The notes below the pieces were generated by a model. That model was not told the origin of the DNA and did no database searches. It was given only the letters and a program-made list of their open reading frames with translations. Shown here in pieces: positions 1 to 9,330 of a stretch of DNA of 64,000 bases (positions within the stretch are counted from its first letter, which is position 1; each line of letters begins with the position of its first letter). Source of the DNA: Pseudomonadota bacterium (lineage in GTDB: Bacteria; Pseudomonadota; Gammaproteobacteria; UBA9214). The translations under genes and the position numbers were made by a program. The stretch lies in the NCBI GenBank assembly GCA_041395565.1, contig JAWLAI010000004.1:1-64000 (forward strand). The letters run 5' to 3'.

Positions 1-454
1 AGCCGGGGTTGAGCAGTCGCAGGCCGCCGGCCGACCAGTCGGCGCTCTGGCCGGCGCCGTTGACCAGGTTGCGGGTGCTCTGGATGTCGAGGAAGTTGCC
101 GTCGATGGTGAGCCCGCCGTCGGCGCGGGTGATGCCGGTGCCGCTCATGACGCTGTTGCCGCCCGTGATGGCGGTCAGGCCGGAGATGCCAAGATCGTTG
201 TTGCCGGTGATGGTGCCGGCGGAGAAGCTCAGTTGCTGGATGAGCACGGCCTGGTCCAGCGTGACCACGCCCGCGCCGATGGCAGCGGTGTCGCCGCTGG
301 CGGGAAAGCCGCCGAGGCAGGTGCCCCAGTTGCTGTCTGTCCAGTTGCCGATGCCGCCGAGCCAGACGCAATCGGCCGCGTAAGCCCGCGGTTGCGACAG
401 CCAGGCGGCGCTAACGAAAATCGATACTGCCAGATACCGAAGTCGGTCGTTCAT
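1..454 (-). CDS. Secreted beta-helix/autotransporter-like protein, N-terminal part (runs off the window)
   Basis: The minus-strand frame is open from the window edge to an ATG at 454, giving 151 residues of an incomplete protein. An AGGGG ribosome site lies just upstream of the ATG. The first 27 or so residues form a signal peptide with a hydrophobic core and an AYA-A cleavage site. The mature part starts with Cys and Trp-rich turns (CVWLGGIGNWTDSNW). It continues as short Gly/Asn/Thr-rich repeats (GTITGNNDLGISG, GLTIDGNF) typical of right-handed beta-helix passenger domains and polymorphic outer-membrane proteins. An exported adhesin-like or autotransporter-like role is inferred. The C-terminal part that would show a barrel or sorting signal is outside the window. 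Confidence 0.6.
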   Translation of the reverse strand, partial: MNDRLRYLAVSIFVSAAWLSQPRAYAADCVWLGGIGNWTDSNWGTCLGGFPASGDTAAIGAGVVTLDQAVLIQQLSFSAGTITGNNDLGISGLTAITGGNSVMSGTGITRADGGLTIDGNFLDIQSTRNLVNGAGQSADWSAGGLRLLNPG

Positions 455-890
455 CGGTGGGTTCCCCTGTGTGCGTTTTCGGTGTGGATCCGGAGATCCG
501 CGGAATTATTTATTGTTGTTATGACAGCGTTATTGCAGCGGGAGGTGTCGCGGGCTGTCGTTGCATACGCCCACGACACCCGGTTTTCTATAGGCGCTCG
601 ATGGGGTCTTGTCAGTAGTGCATTGGTACTATCTTTCGAGAGGCTGTCTCAGCATGCTCTGGCAGTGTCGTGGAATTTCTCATTTTTTGTGGTGTCACAA
701 TCGTGCGATCTGATTGCCGAAGCTTGCACGGCGCGATCCGCAAGCCGCGCTCCTGGACACAGTGCGCTGACAGTACTGTCATGGAGCCGGTTGCTACCGT
801 CAAATCACAGGCGTTATGCTTTCTGTACTACATTAAAATCGCGGTCCCGGTTTTGGCCGGCGCCGTCAACGACAACACGAAGGTGACCTT
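455..890. other. Intergenic region between divergent genes
   Basis: This 436-bp stretch separates the minus-strand beta-helix gene from the plus-strand Met/Ala-rich gene. Its base composition is lower in GC than the flanking genes. Open frames across it have no ribosome site or protein-like composition. A possible promoter for the plus-strand gene lies at its right end (see 791-820). I see nothing else recognisable. Confidence 0.5.
791..820 (+). promoter_or_regulatory. Possible sigma-70-type promoter for the Met/Ala-rich gene
   Basis: TTGCTA (791-796) and TATGCT (815-820) are separated by 18 bp and lie about 70 bp upstream of the start codon at 891. Each hexamer is a partial match to the -35 and -10 consensus. 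Prediction only. Confidence 0.3.
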
Positions 891-1481
891 ATGAAGCGTA
901 CAGCACTCGCATTTTCGATTCTCCTGTCCCTGGCCGGTCCGACGGCGGTCCTGGCCGAAGTTCCCCTGGAACAGGTAAAACCGCTGGTTCTCGAGGCCGT
1001 TCCCGCTGCGGCAGAGACGGCCACAGGTGAGGCTATGCCTGCTGCCGCCGCGGCGGCAGCCGCAGCGGTGCAGGAACAGCTTGCACCTGCCGCCGCGGCG
1101 GAGTCCACGCCCGCTGCCGCGGAGACGGCCGCACCGATGGTGGAACTGCCCACCGAGGCGACGGCGGCCGGCGGCGAGGCTGCCGCAGCGCCTGCCGCCG
1201 CTGCCGCTGTGCCAGAGGCTGTCGCGGATGCACCGGAGACCGCTGCAGCCGCGGCCGCCATGCCGGGCAAACCGCCGTGCCCGATGCACGGGATGGGCAA
1301 GGGCATGGGCCCCGGCGGCATGGGCATGATGGGTGGTGATAAACCGGGTTGTGACAAGCGCGGCAAGTTCATGTCGCAGCGGCACGCGGAAGTCGTCCAG
1401 CGCCTGGACATGATCGAGGCCCGCATGGCCAAGATCGAGGCGATGCTGGAGAGCCTCATGAAGCGCGAACAGGAGGACTAG
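891..1481 (+). CDS. Ala-rich periplasmic protein with Met/His/Cys segment and coiled-coil C-terminus
   Basis: The protein has 196 residues and starts at an ATG with a good AAGGTGA ribosome site. Residues 1-22 are a signal peptide ending ...VLAE. Residues 30-125 are low-complexity Ala/Pro/Glu. Residues ~126-160 are rich in Met, Gly, His and Cys (CPMHGMGKGMGPGGMGMMGG), which suggests metal (copper-type) binding. The last ~35 residues (RHAEVVQRLDMIEARMAKIE...) form an amphipathic helix or coiled coil. The C-terminal half resembles small periplasmic proteins found near metal-resistance genes, but no named family is certain. It stands alone, with a diguanylate cyclase convergent downstream. Confidence 0.65.
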   Translation: MKRTALAFSILLSLAGPTAVLAEVPLEQVKPLVLEAVPAAAETATGEAMPAAAAAAAAAVQEQLAPAAAAESTPAAAETAAPMVELPTEATAAGGEAAAAPAAAAAVPEAVADAPETAAAAAAMPGKPPCPMHGMGKGMGPGGMGMMGGDKPGCDKRGKFMSQRHAEVVQRLDMIEARMAKIEAMLESLMKREQED

Positions 1482-1653
1482 TCCACCTGCCCGCCCGCGC
1501 AGGCACGGCGCGCCGGCCGCTGCGGGCATGCCGCCTGCAGCGGGCACGCTACGATTCTGTCAGCGGACGGACTATCCCTGAATCACGGAAAGCATCCCGC
1601 CGATTGCTGCGTACGCGGCGGTCGGCGGGTTCCGCCGTGCCATGCGTGCGTGT

Positions 1654-2811
1654 TCAGGACGGGAGCTGGCAGTCGGGCTCTGCCGTGCCGAGCTCCACCC
1701 GGTCGCGGCCGTTCTGTTTCGCGCGGTAGAGTGCCCGATCGGCCCGGCACAGCAGGCTCTCCGCCGTGTCCTGGCGGGTGCAGACCGCAATCCCGATCGA
1801 GCAGGTCAGCGTGATCTCGACATCCTGGTGGTGTACCACCATTTCACGTACGGCGTGCAACAGGCGTTCCCCCAGCGCCGCGGTGTCGCCGGGTTCCACG
1901 TCCACCAGGATCAATGCGAATTCCTCGCCGCCATAGCGGGCGATGAAATCCGAGCGCCGGGGGAATGCGCGCACGATTGCATTGGCCGTGGCCCGCAGCA
2001 CTTCGTCGCCGGCAGGATGCCCGTAGCTGTCGTTGATCTGCTTGAAGTGATCCAGGTCGAGCATCAGCAGTACCGTGGTCTGACCGGCCAGGAACGAGTA
2101 GTCGATCTGCCGGGCCAGTACCTCGTCGAAGGCGCCGCGGTTGTGCACGCGGGTCAGCGCATCGAGGCTGGCCTTTTCGCGTATGCTCAGCAGGTCGTTC
2201 CGCAGACTGTGGACGCGCTCGCTCATGGTCTGCAGCTGCGCTTCGTAGCGGGCGTGGCGCTCGCGAATCACGCGGGATACGATATCGACGGTTTGCGCGA
2301 GCTGCGTGCGTATCTGGGCCAGTGAATTGCCTTCCACGGCCGAGCCCAGTGCCGCCAGTTCGCGGGCGACCAGCTCGTCCTTCGAGCTGTCATCGGTGAT
2401 CGCGCTGCGCAGGCCGTTGGTCAATTCGCCGATCAGCCCGCGCATGCCCTCCGCGCTGCTTTGAACGGCAGCCTGTTCGTCGCGGCGGTGGCGGCGCAGA
2501 AACTGTTGCAGGTCGGCCCAGCGCCGCTGCTCCAGGGGAGCGGCCTGTTCCGCGTCGGCTTCCTGGGCGTCGTCGTTGAGCGGGGCGGGCGTGCCGGTCA
2601 GGATGTGCCGGGTCCAGGCCTCGCAGCGGCGCGCCAGCTCGGCGGCTGCCATGGCCTCGATATCGAAGCCGTGATTGCCGTAGGCGCGCACGACGGCGGC
2701 GAGCGTGTCCAGCGCCTGGTCGGTCGCAGCCGCTGTCGTGGCAGCCGGTGCCGTATCCGGTACCGGCGGCGGGTCGGCGGCAGCGTGCCTATTCCTGGAG
2801 AACAATCCCAT
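1654..2811 (-). CDS. Diguanylate cyclase (GGDEF domain)
   Basis: This cytoplasmic enzyme is predicted to make cyclic di-GMP from two GTP. The active-site motif GGEEF is at residues ~294-298. An inhibitory I-site (RRSD, ~285-288) sits five residues before it, so product feedback is expected. The ~215 residues before the GGDEF domain are predicted helical, with no membrane segment, and end in a coiled-coil linker. That layout fits a soluble cyclase with a helical N-terminal sensor, as in the DgcN/SiaD-type helical groups. The reading frame also allows a GTG at 2814, but the AGGGG ribosome site is too close to it (3 bp) and is well placed (6 bp) for ATG 2811. Confidence 0.9.
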   Translation of the reverse strand: MGLFSRNRHAAADPPPVPDTAPAATTAAATDQALDTLAAVVRAYGNHGFDIEAMAAAELARRCEAWTRHILTGTPAPLNDDAQEADAEQAAPLEQRRWADLQQFLRRHRRDEQAAVQSSAEGMRGLIGELTNGLRSAITDDSSKDELVARELAALGSAVEGNSLAQIRTQLAQTVDIVSRVIRERHARYEAQLQTMSERVHSLRNDLLSIREKASLDALTRVHNRGAFDEVLARQIDYSFLAGQTTVLLMLDLDHFKQINDSYGHPAGDEVLRATANAIVRAFPRRSDFIARYGGEEFALILVDVEPGDTAALGERLLHAVREMVVHHQDVEITLTCSIGIAVCTRQDTAESLLCRADRALYRAKQNGRDRVELGTAEPDCQLPS

Positions 2812-2982
2812 CACTCACCCCTGTTCCTTGTGTCCCTGGCGCATCCTGCGCGGGCCCGCGGCGGGCCGGTTGCCGCATTGCAGTGGCGGGGCAGATCGCG
2901 TTATTCCCGGATATAACGGCACGCCGGCCGGTTTACTGGAAGGTCGGGTCGGTTGCCGCCGCGTGGAACGGCGGGATGAGCG

Positions 2983-3579
2983 CTACACCCAGCCGTCGCC
3001 ACTGTCCCTGGCGATCTTGTCGCCGGGCAGCACCTGGCCCTTGCCGACCGGTTTCTCCGGCAGTCTGGCCTGGTCGGCGGTCTTGCCGAGGGCCGGATAC
3101 TGGCGGGCCCGGATGCCGTAGCCGAGCAGGGCGCCGCCGGTGGCCGAGACGGCCAGCAGGCCGAGTGTCATGAACTGGGTGAACAACAACAGCACGCCGA
3201 GGCCGGCGACACCTGTCAGCGCCGCGCCCAGCTTGAGCGTCGAGCGGTTCTGCAGGCGCCGGGTTTCGCGCAGCAGCTGCTGATGGCTGTTGCGGATCTC
3301 CTGGGTCTTCTCCTTTTCGGCGCGGCGGATGAGACGGTCGCGCTGGCGCTGGTATTTCTCGCTGGCCTTGAGGACAGAGTGCTGGCTGGCATGGCCGGCG
3401 ATCGAGGTGAACCAGAATGCCGCGATCACGCCGATCACCAGGCCAAGGGCGCCCAGCAGCCAGCCATTCCTGGCAAGATCGGCGTCGCGGGCGGTCATCA
3501 GCAGCAGCGCGGTCGCGCCCTGCAGCAGGAAGATGCCGATCAGGAACTTGAGGAATGCCGCAATGCTGAAGGGTGTCAT
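2983..3579 (-). CDS. Membrane protein with central coiled coil, function unknown
   Basis: This 198-residue protein has two hydrophobic segments at residues ~5-27 and ~38-58. A highly charged helical stretch (~68-110, KASEKYQRQRDRLIRRAEKEK...) follows. Two more hydrophobic segments lie at ~115-150, before a basic/polar tail ending GDGWV. I do not recognise the family. A longer overlapping frame (2933-3619) has shadow-like composition and was not chosen. It is divergent from the GTPase gene that starts at 3714. Confidence 0.6.
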   Translation of the reverse strand: MTPFSIAAFLKFLIGIFLLQGATALLLMTARDADLARNGWLLGALGLVIGVIAAFWFTSIAGHASQHSVLKASEKYQRQRDRLIRRAEKEKTQEIRNSHQQLLRETRRLQNRSTLKLGAALTGVAGLGVLLLFTQFMTLGLLAVSATGGALLGYGIRARQYPALGKTADQARLPEKPVGKGQVLPGDKIARDSGDGWV

Positions 3580-3713
3580 CGATGCGCTCGTGTCTGCCCG
3601 TGACCCTATTCTGCCACAATGCGCGGGCGCGGATTCGAATTGCCTGTCCCGGACGCGGTCCGTGACGTCCGACTCATGTATATTCAGGTCCTGAACCAGC
3701 CAGGCCCGTCACC

Positions 3714-5213
3714 ATGTCCCGGAAAACCACTGTCAGAATCCTGCTCGCGGCTGCGGTCTTTATCGGCATGCTGGTGCTGCTGGCGATCGTGCTCGGCGCG
3801 GCACAGTTTATCCTGGCGCTGTGGCGCGAGCTGCAGGCGGCACCGGCCTGGGCGATGGTACTGGTGGCCGGTCTGGCGCTGGTACTGCTGGGGGTCGGGC
3901 TCTGGCTCGCCTGGCGCATCCTGCGGCCGGTCCGCGTGCGGACCGGGAAGCCGGCCCGGGCCTATACCGAGGCCGAGCTGCAGGCCCATCTGGAGGCGGC
4001 CCGGGCCGCCGGCATCGATGTGGAAACCGCGCGGCGCGAGCTGGAGGAACTGGCGCGCCGCCGTGAGCTGGAAACCGTGCATCTCGCCGAACAGGGCGAG
4101 ATCAGCAGCGGCAAGAGCTCGCTGATCAACGCCCTGCTGCCGGGTGCGCAGGTGGACACCGACGTGATCGGCGGCACCACGAAGGCCGTGCAGCACTACC
4201 GCTGGCAGCGCGAGTCCGGCGACGCGGTGTTGTTGATCGATGTGCCGGGTCTGAACCAGATGGACGGCGACTACGACCCGCTGGTGATGGACGAGGCGCA
4301 GCGCGCGCATGCCGTGATCTTCGTCTGCGACGGCGACCTGACCCGCGGTGAGCACCAGGCGCTGCAGCCGCTGCTGGCGCTGCACAAACCGCTGATCGTC
4401 GCCTTCAACAAGCTGGACCGGTATTCGAGCGCCGACCGCAAGCTGATCCGTCAGCGCCTGAGCGAGCGCTTTGCCGGCCATCCGGATGTCATGATCGTCG
4501 GCATCGCCACGCATCCCACGCGCAAGGTCATCCGGGTCGGCGCGGACGGCAGCGAGCGGGAAGAGGTGCAGGTGCTGCCGCCGCAGATCGACGAACTGCG
4601 TGCCGCCGTGCAGTCCGTGCTCGACCGCAACATGGCACTGCTGGAACGGCTGCGCGATACCGCGGTGTTCGAGCTGGCCGCGCGCAAGCTGGACCAGGCG
4701 AAGGCAGAGCACCGGGTGCGGGAATCCGCGGCCCTGGTCAGGATATATACGCGGCGGGCCGTGGCGGGCGGGCTGGCGGCGATCAGCCCCGGCACCGACA
4801 TCCTCATCCAGGGTTACCTCGGCACGCGGATGGTCAAGGCGCTGTGCGAGCTCTACGAGGTGCCGGCGCGCGAGATCGAGCTGAACCGGCTGCTGAACCT
4901 GTCGCAGCAACAGGTGCGCACGGCATTGCCGCTGCTGCTGGCCGTGGCCGGCAATGCCGCGAAGGCCTTCCCGGGCGTGGGCACGCTGGCCGGCGGCCTG
5001 ATGCATGCCGTTGCCTACGGGCTGATCTTCGACGCGCTCGGCCATGCCGTGATCCGGACCCTGGAGACGCGCGGCGAACTGCGTCCCGCACCGACCAGCC
5101 TGACCTTCCGCGACAACCTGGTCACCGACGTGGAGACGCGCGCGCGCAAGCTGCTGCGGCTCGCGCTCGACGTGCGCAAGGAGCAGGATGCGTCAGATCG
5201 GGACAAGCAGTAA
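3714..5213 (+). CDS. Membrane-anchored GTPase with C-terminal DUF697 domain
   Basis: The protein has 499 residues. Two transmembrane segments (~8-32 and ~44-68) are followed by a helical linker. A GTPase domain then has G1 GEISSGKS (128-135), G3 DVPG (~176) and G4 NKLD (~232). The last ~150 residues (from ~345) match the DUF697 helical domain of YcjF-like proteins, with Gly-rich hydrophobic hairpins (GGLAAISPGTDILIQGY). The layout is that of bacterial TrmE-Era-EngA-like or dynamin-related membrane GTPases of unknown client. It is followed 380 bp downstream by a soluble paralogue, so the two may act as a hetero-oligomer; that is inference. Confidence 0.85.
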   Translation: MSRKTTVRILLAAAVFIGMLVLLAIVLGAAQFILALWRELQAAPAWAMVLVAGLALVLLGVGLWLAWRILRPVRVRTGKPARAYTEAELQAHLEAARAAGIDVETARRELEELARRRELETVHLAEQGEISSGKSSLINALLPGAQVDTDVIGGTTKAVQHYRWQRESGDAVLLIDVPGLNQMDGDYDPLVMDEAQRAHAVIFVCDGDLTRGEHQALQPLLALHKPLIVAFNKLDRYSSADRKLIRQRLSERFAGHPDVMIVGIATHPTRKVIRVGADGSEREEVQVLPPQIDELRAAVQSVLDRNMALLERLRDTAVFELAARKLDQAKAEHRVRESAALVRIYTRRAVAGGLAAISPGTDILIQGYLGTRMVKALCELYEVPAREIELNRLLNLSQQQVRTALPLLLAVAGNAAKAFPGVGTLAGGLMHAVAYGLIFDALGHAVIRTLETRGELRPAPTSLTFRDNLVTDVETRARKLLRLALDVRKEQDASDRDKQ

Positions 5214-5593
5214 CCGGGACAGGAAAATGACTCGCGCAAGGCCGCGCCGGCGCCAAGCAAGCAACACCATTGCCACAGAGGGCGCGCCGCACACGGAGAT
5301 TCAGCGCGTCTATCTGGGAGTTGCCACAAGCATTGCTGCAAGGTTTCGCTATGGTGTGACCGTATCGCCTGATACAGTGGTAAAGGATCGGACAGAAACT
5401 TTTCTGAAGTGGATTGCTTCCTTACCTGCAGGAGAGCCCGGGCGTGATGCGGTCCAGCTATGGATGATGACGGGAAACAGCATTGCCACTGTCGCTGTGC
5501 CCCGCAGCTGCCGTGGCAGTTATTTACGGGCATTCCTGGCGTTTTTGCGGTCTTGCGCGAGACTATGCTTTACCCAGGCAGGGTAGCGACGGT
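5214..5593. other. Intergenic region between the two GTPase genes
   Basis: The 380 bp between the paralogous GTPase genes are open in one frame (5188-5586), but that frame has no ribosome site, mixed composition and no recognisable domain. No clear terminator or promoter is seen, so read-through from the first GTPase gene is possible. Confidence 0.4.
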
Positions 5594-6871
5594 ATGAGCT
5601 CCGACGAACACCTCGAACAGGCACGAGACAGCCTGGAGCAGCTGCTCCAGGACCAGCGTCTGCCGCCGGCTGCACGGGTGGAGCTGGCCAATGACTTCCG
5701 TCAGGTCGAGGCCATGCTGGACAAGCTGGCGCACGGCCACATCCACATCGCGGTGTTCGGCCGCGTCAGCGTCGGCAAGTCCTCGCTGCTGAATGCCCTG
5801 CTCGGGGAGCGGCGCTTTTCCACCAGCGCCCTGCACGGGGAAACCAAGCAGCATGCCATGTCCGCCTGGGACGAACAGGCCAGCGGATCGGTGTATCTGA
5901 TCGACACGCCGGGCATCAACGAAGTCGACGGCGAAGCGCGCGAACGCATGGCGCACGAGGTTTCGAGCCGTTCCGATCTGGTGCTGTTCGTCATCGACGG
6001 CGACATGACCGAGAGCGAGTACCGTGCCCTGCAGGGCCTGGTGCGCGAACACCGGCCGCTGCTGCTGGTACTGAACAAATGTGACCGCTATACGGCCGCA
6101 CAGCGCGCGCAGCTGCGCGCGAGCCTGCTGGCGCGGCTGGCGCACATCGTTCCGCCAGAGAACTACATCGAGGTCAGCGCCGATCCGGCCCCGCGCATCT
6201 ACATCACCACCGCTGCCGACGGCAGCGAGACCGAGAGCGAACGGGTTGCGCCGCCGGATATCAGTGCGCTGAAGGACCGGATCTGGGAGATCCTCGAGGC
6301 GGAGGGCAAGACCCTGGCCGCGCTCAATGCGAGTCTGTTTGCCGGCGATCTCAGCGACCGGGTCGGTGCCCGCGTCCTGGCGTTGCGGCGGCGCCTGGGC
6401 GAGCGGGTGATCCGCAACTACAGCCTGCTGAAGGGTGTTGCGGTGGCCATCAACCCGGTGCCGGTCGCGGACCTGGCGGCGGCGCTGACCGTGGATCTGT
6501 CCATGGTGGTGCACCTCGCCGACGTCTACGGCATGCCCATGACGCGGACGCAGTCCGGCCGGTTGATCAAGACCATCAGCCGGCAGCTCTTGCTGCTGCT
6601 GGGGGCGACCTGGTTCATCCACCTGGTCTCGTCGCTGCTCAAGGCCGGCAGTGGCGGCCTCTCGACCCTGCTCACCGCCGGCACGCAGGGTGCCGTGGCG
6701 TATTACTCGACCTACGTGGTCGGGCGCGCGGCGGAGGCCTACCTGGCAGCCGGCTGTTCCTGGGGCGAGGGCGGTCCGAAACGGGTGATCCGTGCCATCG
6801 TCGACAGCCTCGATCGCGACTCGCTGCTGGCGCGGGCGCGCGAGGACATCCTGGCACGCATCGGTTCGTGA
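5594..6871 (+). CDS. GTPase with C-terminal DUF697 domain (paralogue of the 3714 gene)
   Basis: The protein has 425 residues from ATG 5594. The frame runs upstream to 5483, but the extra residues lack protein character. An N-terminal helical region is followed by G1 GRVSVGKS (56-63), G3 DTPG (~104) and G4 NKCD (~161). A C-terminal DUF697-type region follows, with paired hydrophobic helices (ISRQLLLLLGATWFIHLVSS). It shares the order of domains and the diagnostic sequence around the G motifs with its neighbour, but lacks the N-terminal transmembrane anchor. A role in membrane remodelling or envelope stress is plausible but not shown. Confidence 0.85.
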   Translation: MSSDEHLEQARDSLEQLLQDQRLPPAARVELANDFRQVEAMLDKLAHGHIHIAVFGRVSVGKSSLLNALLGERRFSTSALHGETKQHAMSAWDEQASGSVYLIDTPGINEVDGEARERMAHEVSSRSDLVLFVIDGDMTESEYRALQGLVREHRPLLLVLNKCDRYTAAQRAQLRASLLARLAHIVPPENYIEVSADPAPRIYITTAADGSETESERVAPPDISALKDRIWEILEAEGKTLAALNASLFAGDLSDRVGARVLALRRRLGERVIRNYSLLKGVAVAINPVPVADLAAALTVDLSMVVHLADVYGMPMTRTQSGRLIKTISRQLLLLLGATWFIHLVSSLLKAGSGGLSTLLTAGTQGAVAYYSTYVVGRAAEAYLAAGCSWGEGGPKRVIRAIVDSLDRDSLLARAREDILARIGS

Positions 6872-7102
6872 CTGCCGTCTCCGGTTGCCGGGTGACGCCG
6901 GATTTGCAAAGCGTGAACTGATTCCTGTCCCGTAACGCCTTTCGGTTCAAAGTGACGACACTCGGGCACGTCACTGGAATCGATCGCGCCTTTCCAAGTG
7001 CTAGTACGAACGTCGTAGGGATCGTCGGTGCGCGTCGGCGTAAGATCGCGCGCACGGCGCCACCGCCGGTACCGCAACCTCAATCACTCAGGAGTCAGCG
7101 CA

Positions 7103-8530
7103 ATGTCACATCACCACGGCATGAGTCATCTCGGCGGTATGCATTCCTTCTGCCACTTCGGCCACCGCGCCCAGCCGGGCGATCGCTTTGGCCGGATGTT
7201 CGATCTGCCGCCGTTGTATCTGCCGGTGGCGGCGCTGCAGGCGCTCGGTGCGCAGGGTGGTCCCATGGACGGCGGTACGACGGCGCAGCGTACCCAGAGC
7301 GTGACGGTCGGCCACGTGTTCTTCGGCCAGTTCATCGATCACGACATCACCCTCGACACGACTTCCAGCCTGTCCGCGGTGGCCGACGCGACGACCATTC
7401 CCAATGCCCGCACCCCCACGCTCGACCTGGATTGCATCTACGGTGCCGGTCCCGAGGCGCATCCCTTTCTCTATCACGCCAGTGGTGCCTTCGCCGGCGT
7501 CAAGCTGCTCACCGGGGCGGACGGAACGGCCGTTGCCCAGGACCCGGCCCTGGCGCAGGATGACCTCGCGCGTTCGGCGCACGGCACGGCCATCATCGGC
7601 GACCCGCGCAACGACGAGAACCGCATCGTCTCGCAGCTGCAGCTTGCCATGATCCGGTTTCACAACAAGGTCGCCGATACGCTGCATGCCTTGCCCGGCA
7701 ACACGCTGGCAGGCGGGGACCTGTTCGAGGCCGTGCGCCGTACGGTAACCTGGCACTACCAGTGGGTCGTGCTGCAGGATTTCCTGGTTGCGATGTGCGG
7801 CGCGGCGGTGGTCTCCGATATTCTCGGCAATGGGCGCCGCTATTACTGCGCCGCGCAGGGCGACCCCTTCATCCCGATCGAGTTTGCCGCGGCGGCCTAC
7901 CGCTTCGGTCATTCCATGATCCCGCAGAAGATCCAGATCCAGAAAGGCAAGCCCGCACTCGAGGTGTTCGGGCCGGTGCTCGGCGAGGGTTTCGCGCCCC
8001 TGTCGGATGCCCGCGCCGTCGTGGACTGGAACGAACTCGTCACGGCCGCGCCCGGTCACAATGTACAGAAGGCGGAAAAGCTCGACAGCAAGCTCGCGAC
8101 CGACCTGCTGGCGCTGCCTTTCATCCCTGCCGGCGACGTGCAGTCGCTGGCGGCGCGGAACCTGCTGCGCGGCCAGACCTTCCTGCTGCCGTCCGGCGAA
8201 AACGTCGCCCTGGCGCTGGGCCGCGCGCAGGCCGAGATCGACAAGGTCAGTCAGGCCGCGGCGGGCATCGCCGGGACGGCAGCCGACCTCTCGGCCGGAA
8301 CGCCGCTGTGGTTCTACCTGCTGGTCGAGGCCGAGAAGATCGGTCGCGAGACGACCCCGGGCCATTTCGACAAGGGTGAGGGGCTGGGGCCGGTCGGGGC
8401 GCGGATCGTCGCGGAAACCCTGATTGGCCTGCTCGAGCTCGATCCCCGCTCGTTTCTCGCCGGGAACCGCAACTGGGATCCCGCCCAGGGGGTCGGCGTC
8501 GCTACCCTGGGCGCGCTGCTCACATTCTAG
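7103..8530 (+). CDS. Animal-type haem peroxidase family protein
   Basis: The 475-residue protein belongs to the peroxidase-cyclooxygenase superfamily. The distal-His motif GQFIDHDI is present with His80, and the proximal-His segment YRFGHSM has His270. The family motif NDENRIVSQLQLAMIRFHN lies between them. The N-terminus is short and His/Met-rich (MSHHHGMSH), with no signal peptide, so the protein may be cytosolic or exported by a non-Sec route. Start ATG 7103 has an AGGAG site 8 bp upstream; an upstream in-frame extension to 7028 lacks one. The gene converges with and overlaps the PDC sensor gene by 11 bp at the 3' ends. Confidence 0.88.
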   Translation: MSHHHGMSHLGGMHSFCHFGHRAQPGDRFGRMFDLPPLYLPVAALQALGAQGGPMDGGTTAQRTQSVTVGHVFFGQFIDHDITLDTTSSLSAVADATTIPNARTPTLDLDCIYGAGPEAHPFLYHASGAFAGVKLLTGADGTAVAQDPALAQDDLARSAHGTAIIGDPRNDENRIVSQLQLAMIRFHNKVADTLHALPGNTLAGGDLFEAVRRTVTWHYQWVVLQDFLVAMCGAAVVSDILGNGRRYYCAAQGDPFIPIEFAAAAYRFGHSMIPQKIQIQKGKPALEVFGPVLGEGFAPLSDARAVVDWNELVTAAPGHNVQKAEKLDSKLATDLLALPFIPAGDVQSLAARNLLRGQTFLLPSGENVALALGRAQAEIDKVSQAAAGIAGTAADLSAGTPLWFYLLVEAEKIGRETTPGHFDKGEGLGPVGARIVAETLIGLLELDPRSFLAGNRNWDPAQGVGVATLGALLTF

Positions 8531-9032
8531 ACGTTGCCCTGGATGGCGGCAGGGTAGAGCCGGCAGTCAGTGCGGCTGGCGGCGGCAGGCCGAGGCGCGC
8601 CGGATCGAAATCCGCAGCGATGAAGCCGAGCACGGTCTGACCCGAAGTGACACCGTAGAGCACGGTGACGCACGGCCTGTGCGTCACCTGGCTGAGGTAG
8701 GTGTCGCAGGCGAACGCGCCCTGGTACGCCGCGTTGCTCAGGACCGCGAGGCTGACGGCATAGGGGCGGCGGGACAAATCCTGGCCGAAGGCCGCCGCGT
8801 CGATATGGCTGGCGCGGATATTGGAACTCACCTGGCGGCCATCGCTGTCGATGGCATAGATCAGTTCGCAGTGCGGGCAGATGCCGACATTATCGCGCAG
8901 CACCTGGTCGAGCCGGTCCTGATTGAACCAGACCCGGACCGAGCGCCGTGCGATCAGGCGCAGCGGCGCGTCGAGCTGCGCGCCAAGCCTGTCGTAGTCT
9001 ACGGTCTGCCTGTTCCGCAATACGGTGGCCAT
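8520..9032 (-). CDS. Stand-alone PDC/Cache-type sensor domain protein
   Basis: The protein has 170 residues, with a GGAG site 7 bp before ATG 9032. The fold pattern is that of a PDC (PhoQ/DcuS/CitA) domain: a long N-terminal helix, then YAIDSDGRQVSSNI, a RPYAVSLAVLSNAAYQGAF segment, and a final strand pair (VLYGVTSGQTVLGFIAADFD). Such domains normally sit outside the membrane in kinases or chemoreceptors. Here there is no transmembrane segment and no output domain. It may therefore be a ligand-binding partner of another regulator; the ligand is unknown. Confidence 0.65.
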   Translation of the reverse strand: MATVLRNRQTVDYDRLGAQLDAPLRLIARRSVRVWFNQDRLDQVLRDNVGICPHCELIYAIDSDGRQVSSNIRASHIDAAAFGQDLSRRPYAVSLAVLSNAAYQGAFACDTYLSQVTHRPCVTVLYGVTSGQTVLGFIAADFDPARLGLPPPAALTAGSTLPPSRATSRM

Positions 9033-9330
9033 GGCCTGTCTCCGTGGTGTCGTGGCGATAACAAACCGTCACGAAACACACCAAGCAGGATGCGTGCCAG
9101 CCACGCGCTTCCGTAGGTGCTTGTCAATCGCGGGGATTTTCACGTGGATCCGCGCTGCAGACGGCCGTTGCGCCCTGCGTTGGTGCGGGCGCCGGGATTG
9201 CTGCCCGTTGCGGGTGCGTTCCGCGGCCGCGCGGAAGGCTGAGTCCGGTTCGACCTGCTGTTCGGATGACCTGCACGGCACTGCTGCCGCGCTGCTGGCA
9301 GACGCGGCTGCCGGTGGCTCACCGGCACAC

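Noticed and set aside
5188..5586. 132-residue open frame between the GTPase genes
   Set aside because: It starts inside the previous gene, has no ribosome site, and its composition is not protein-like.
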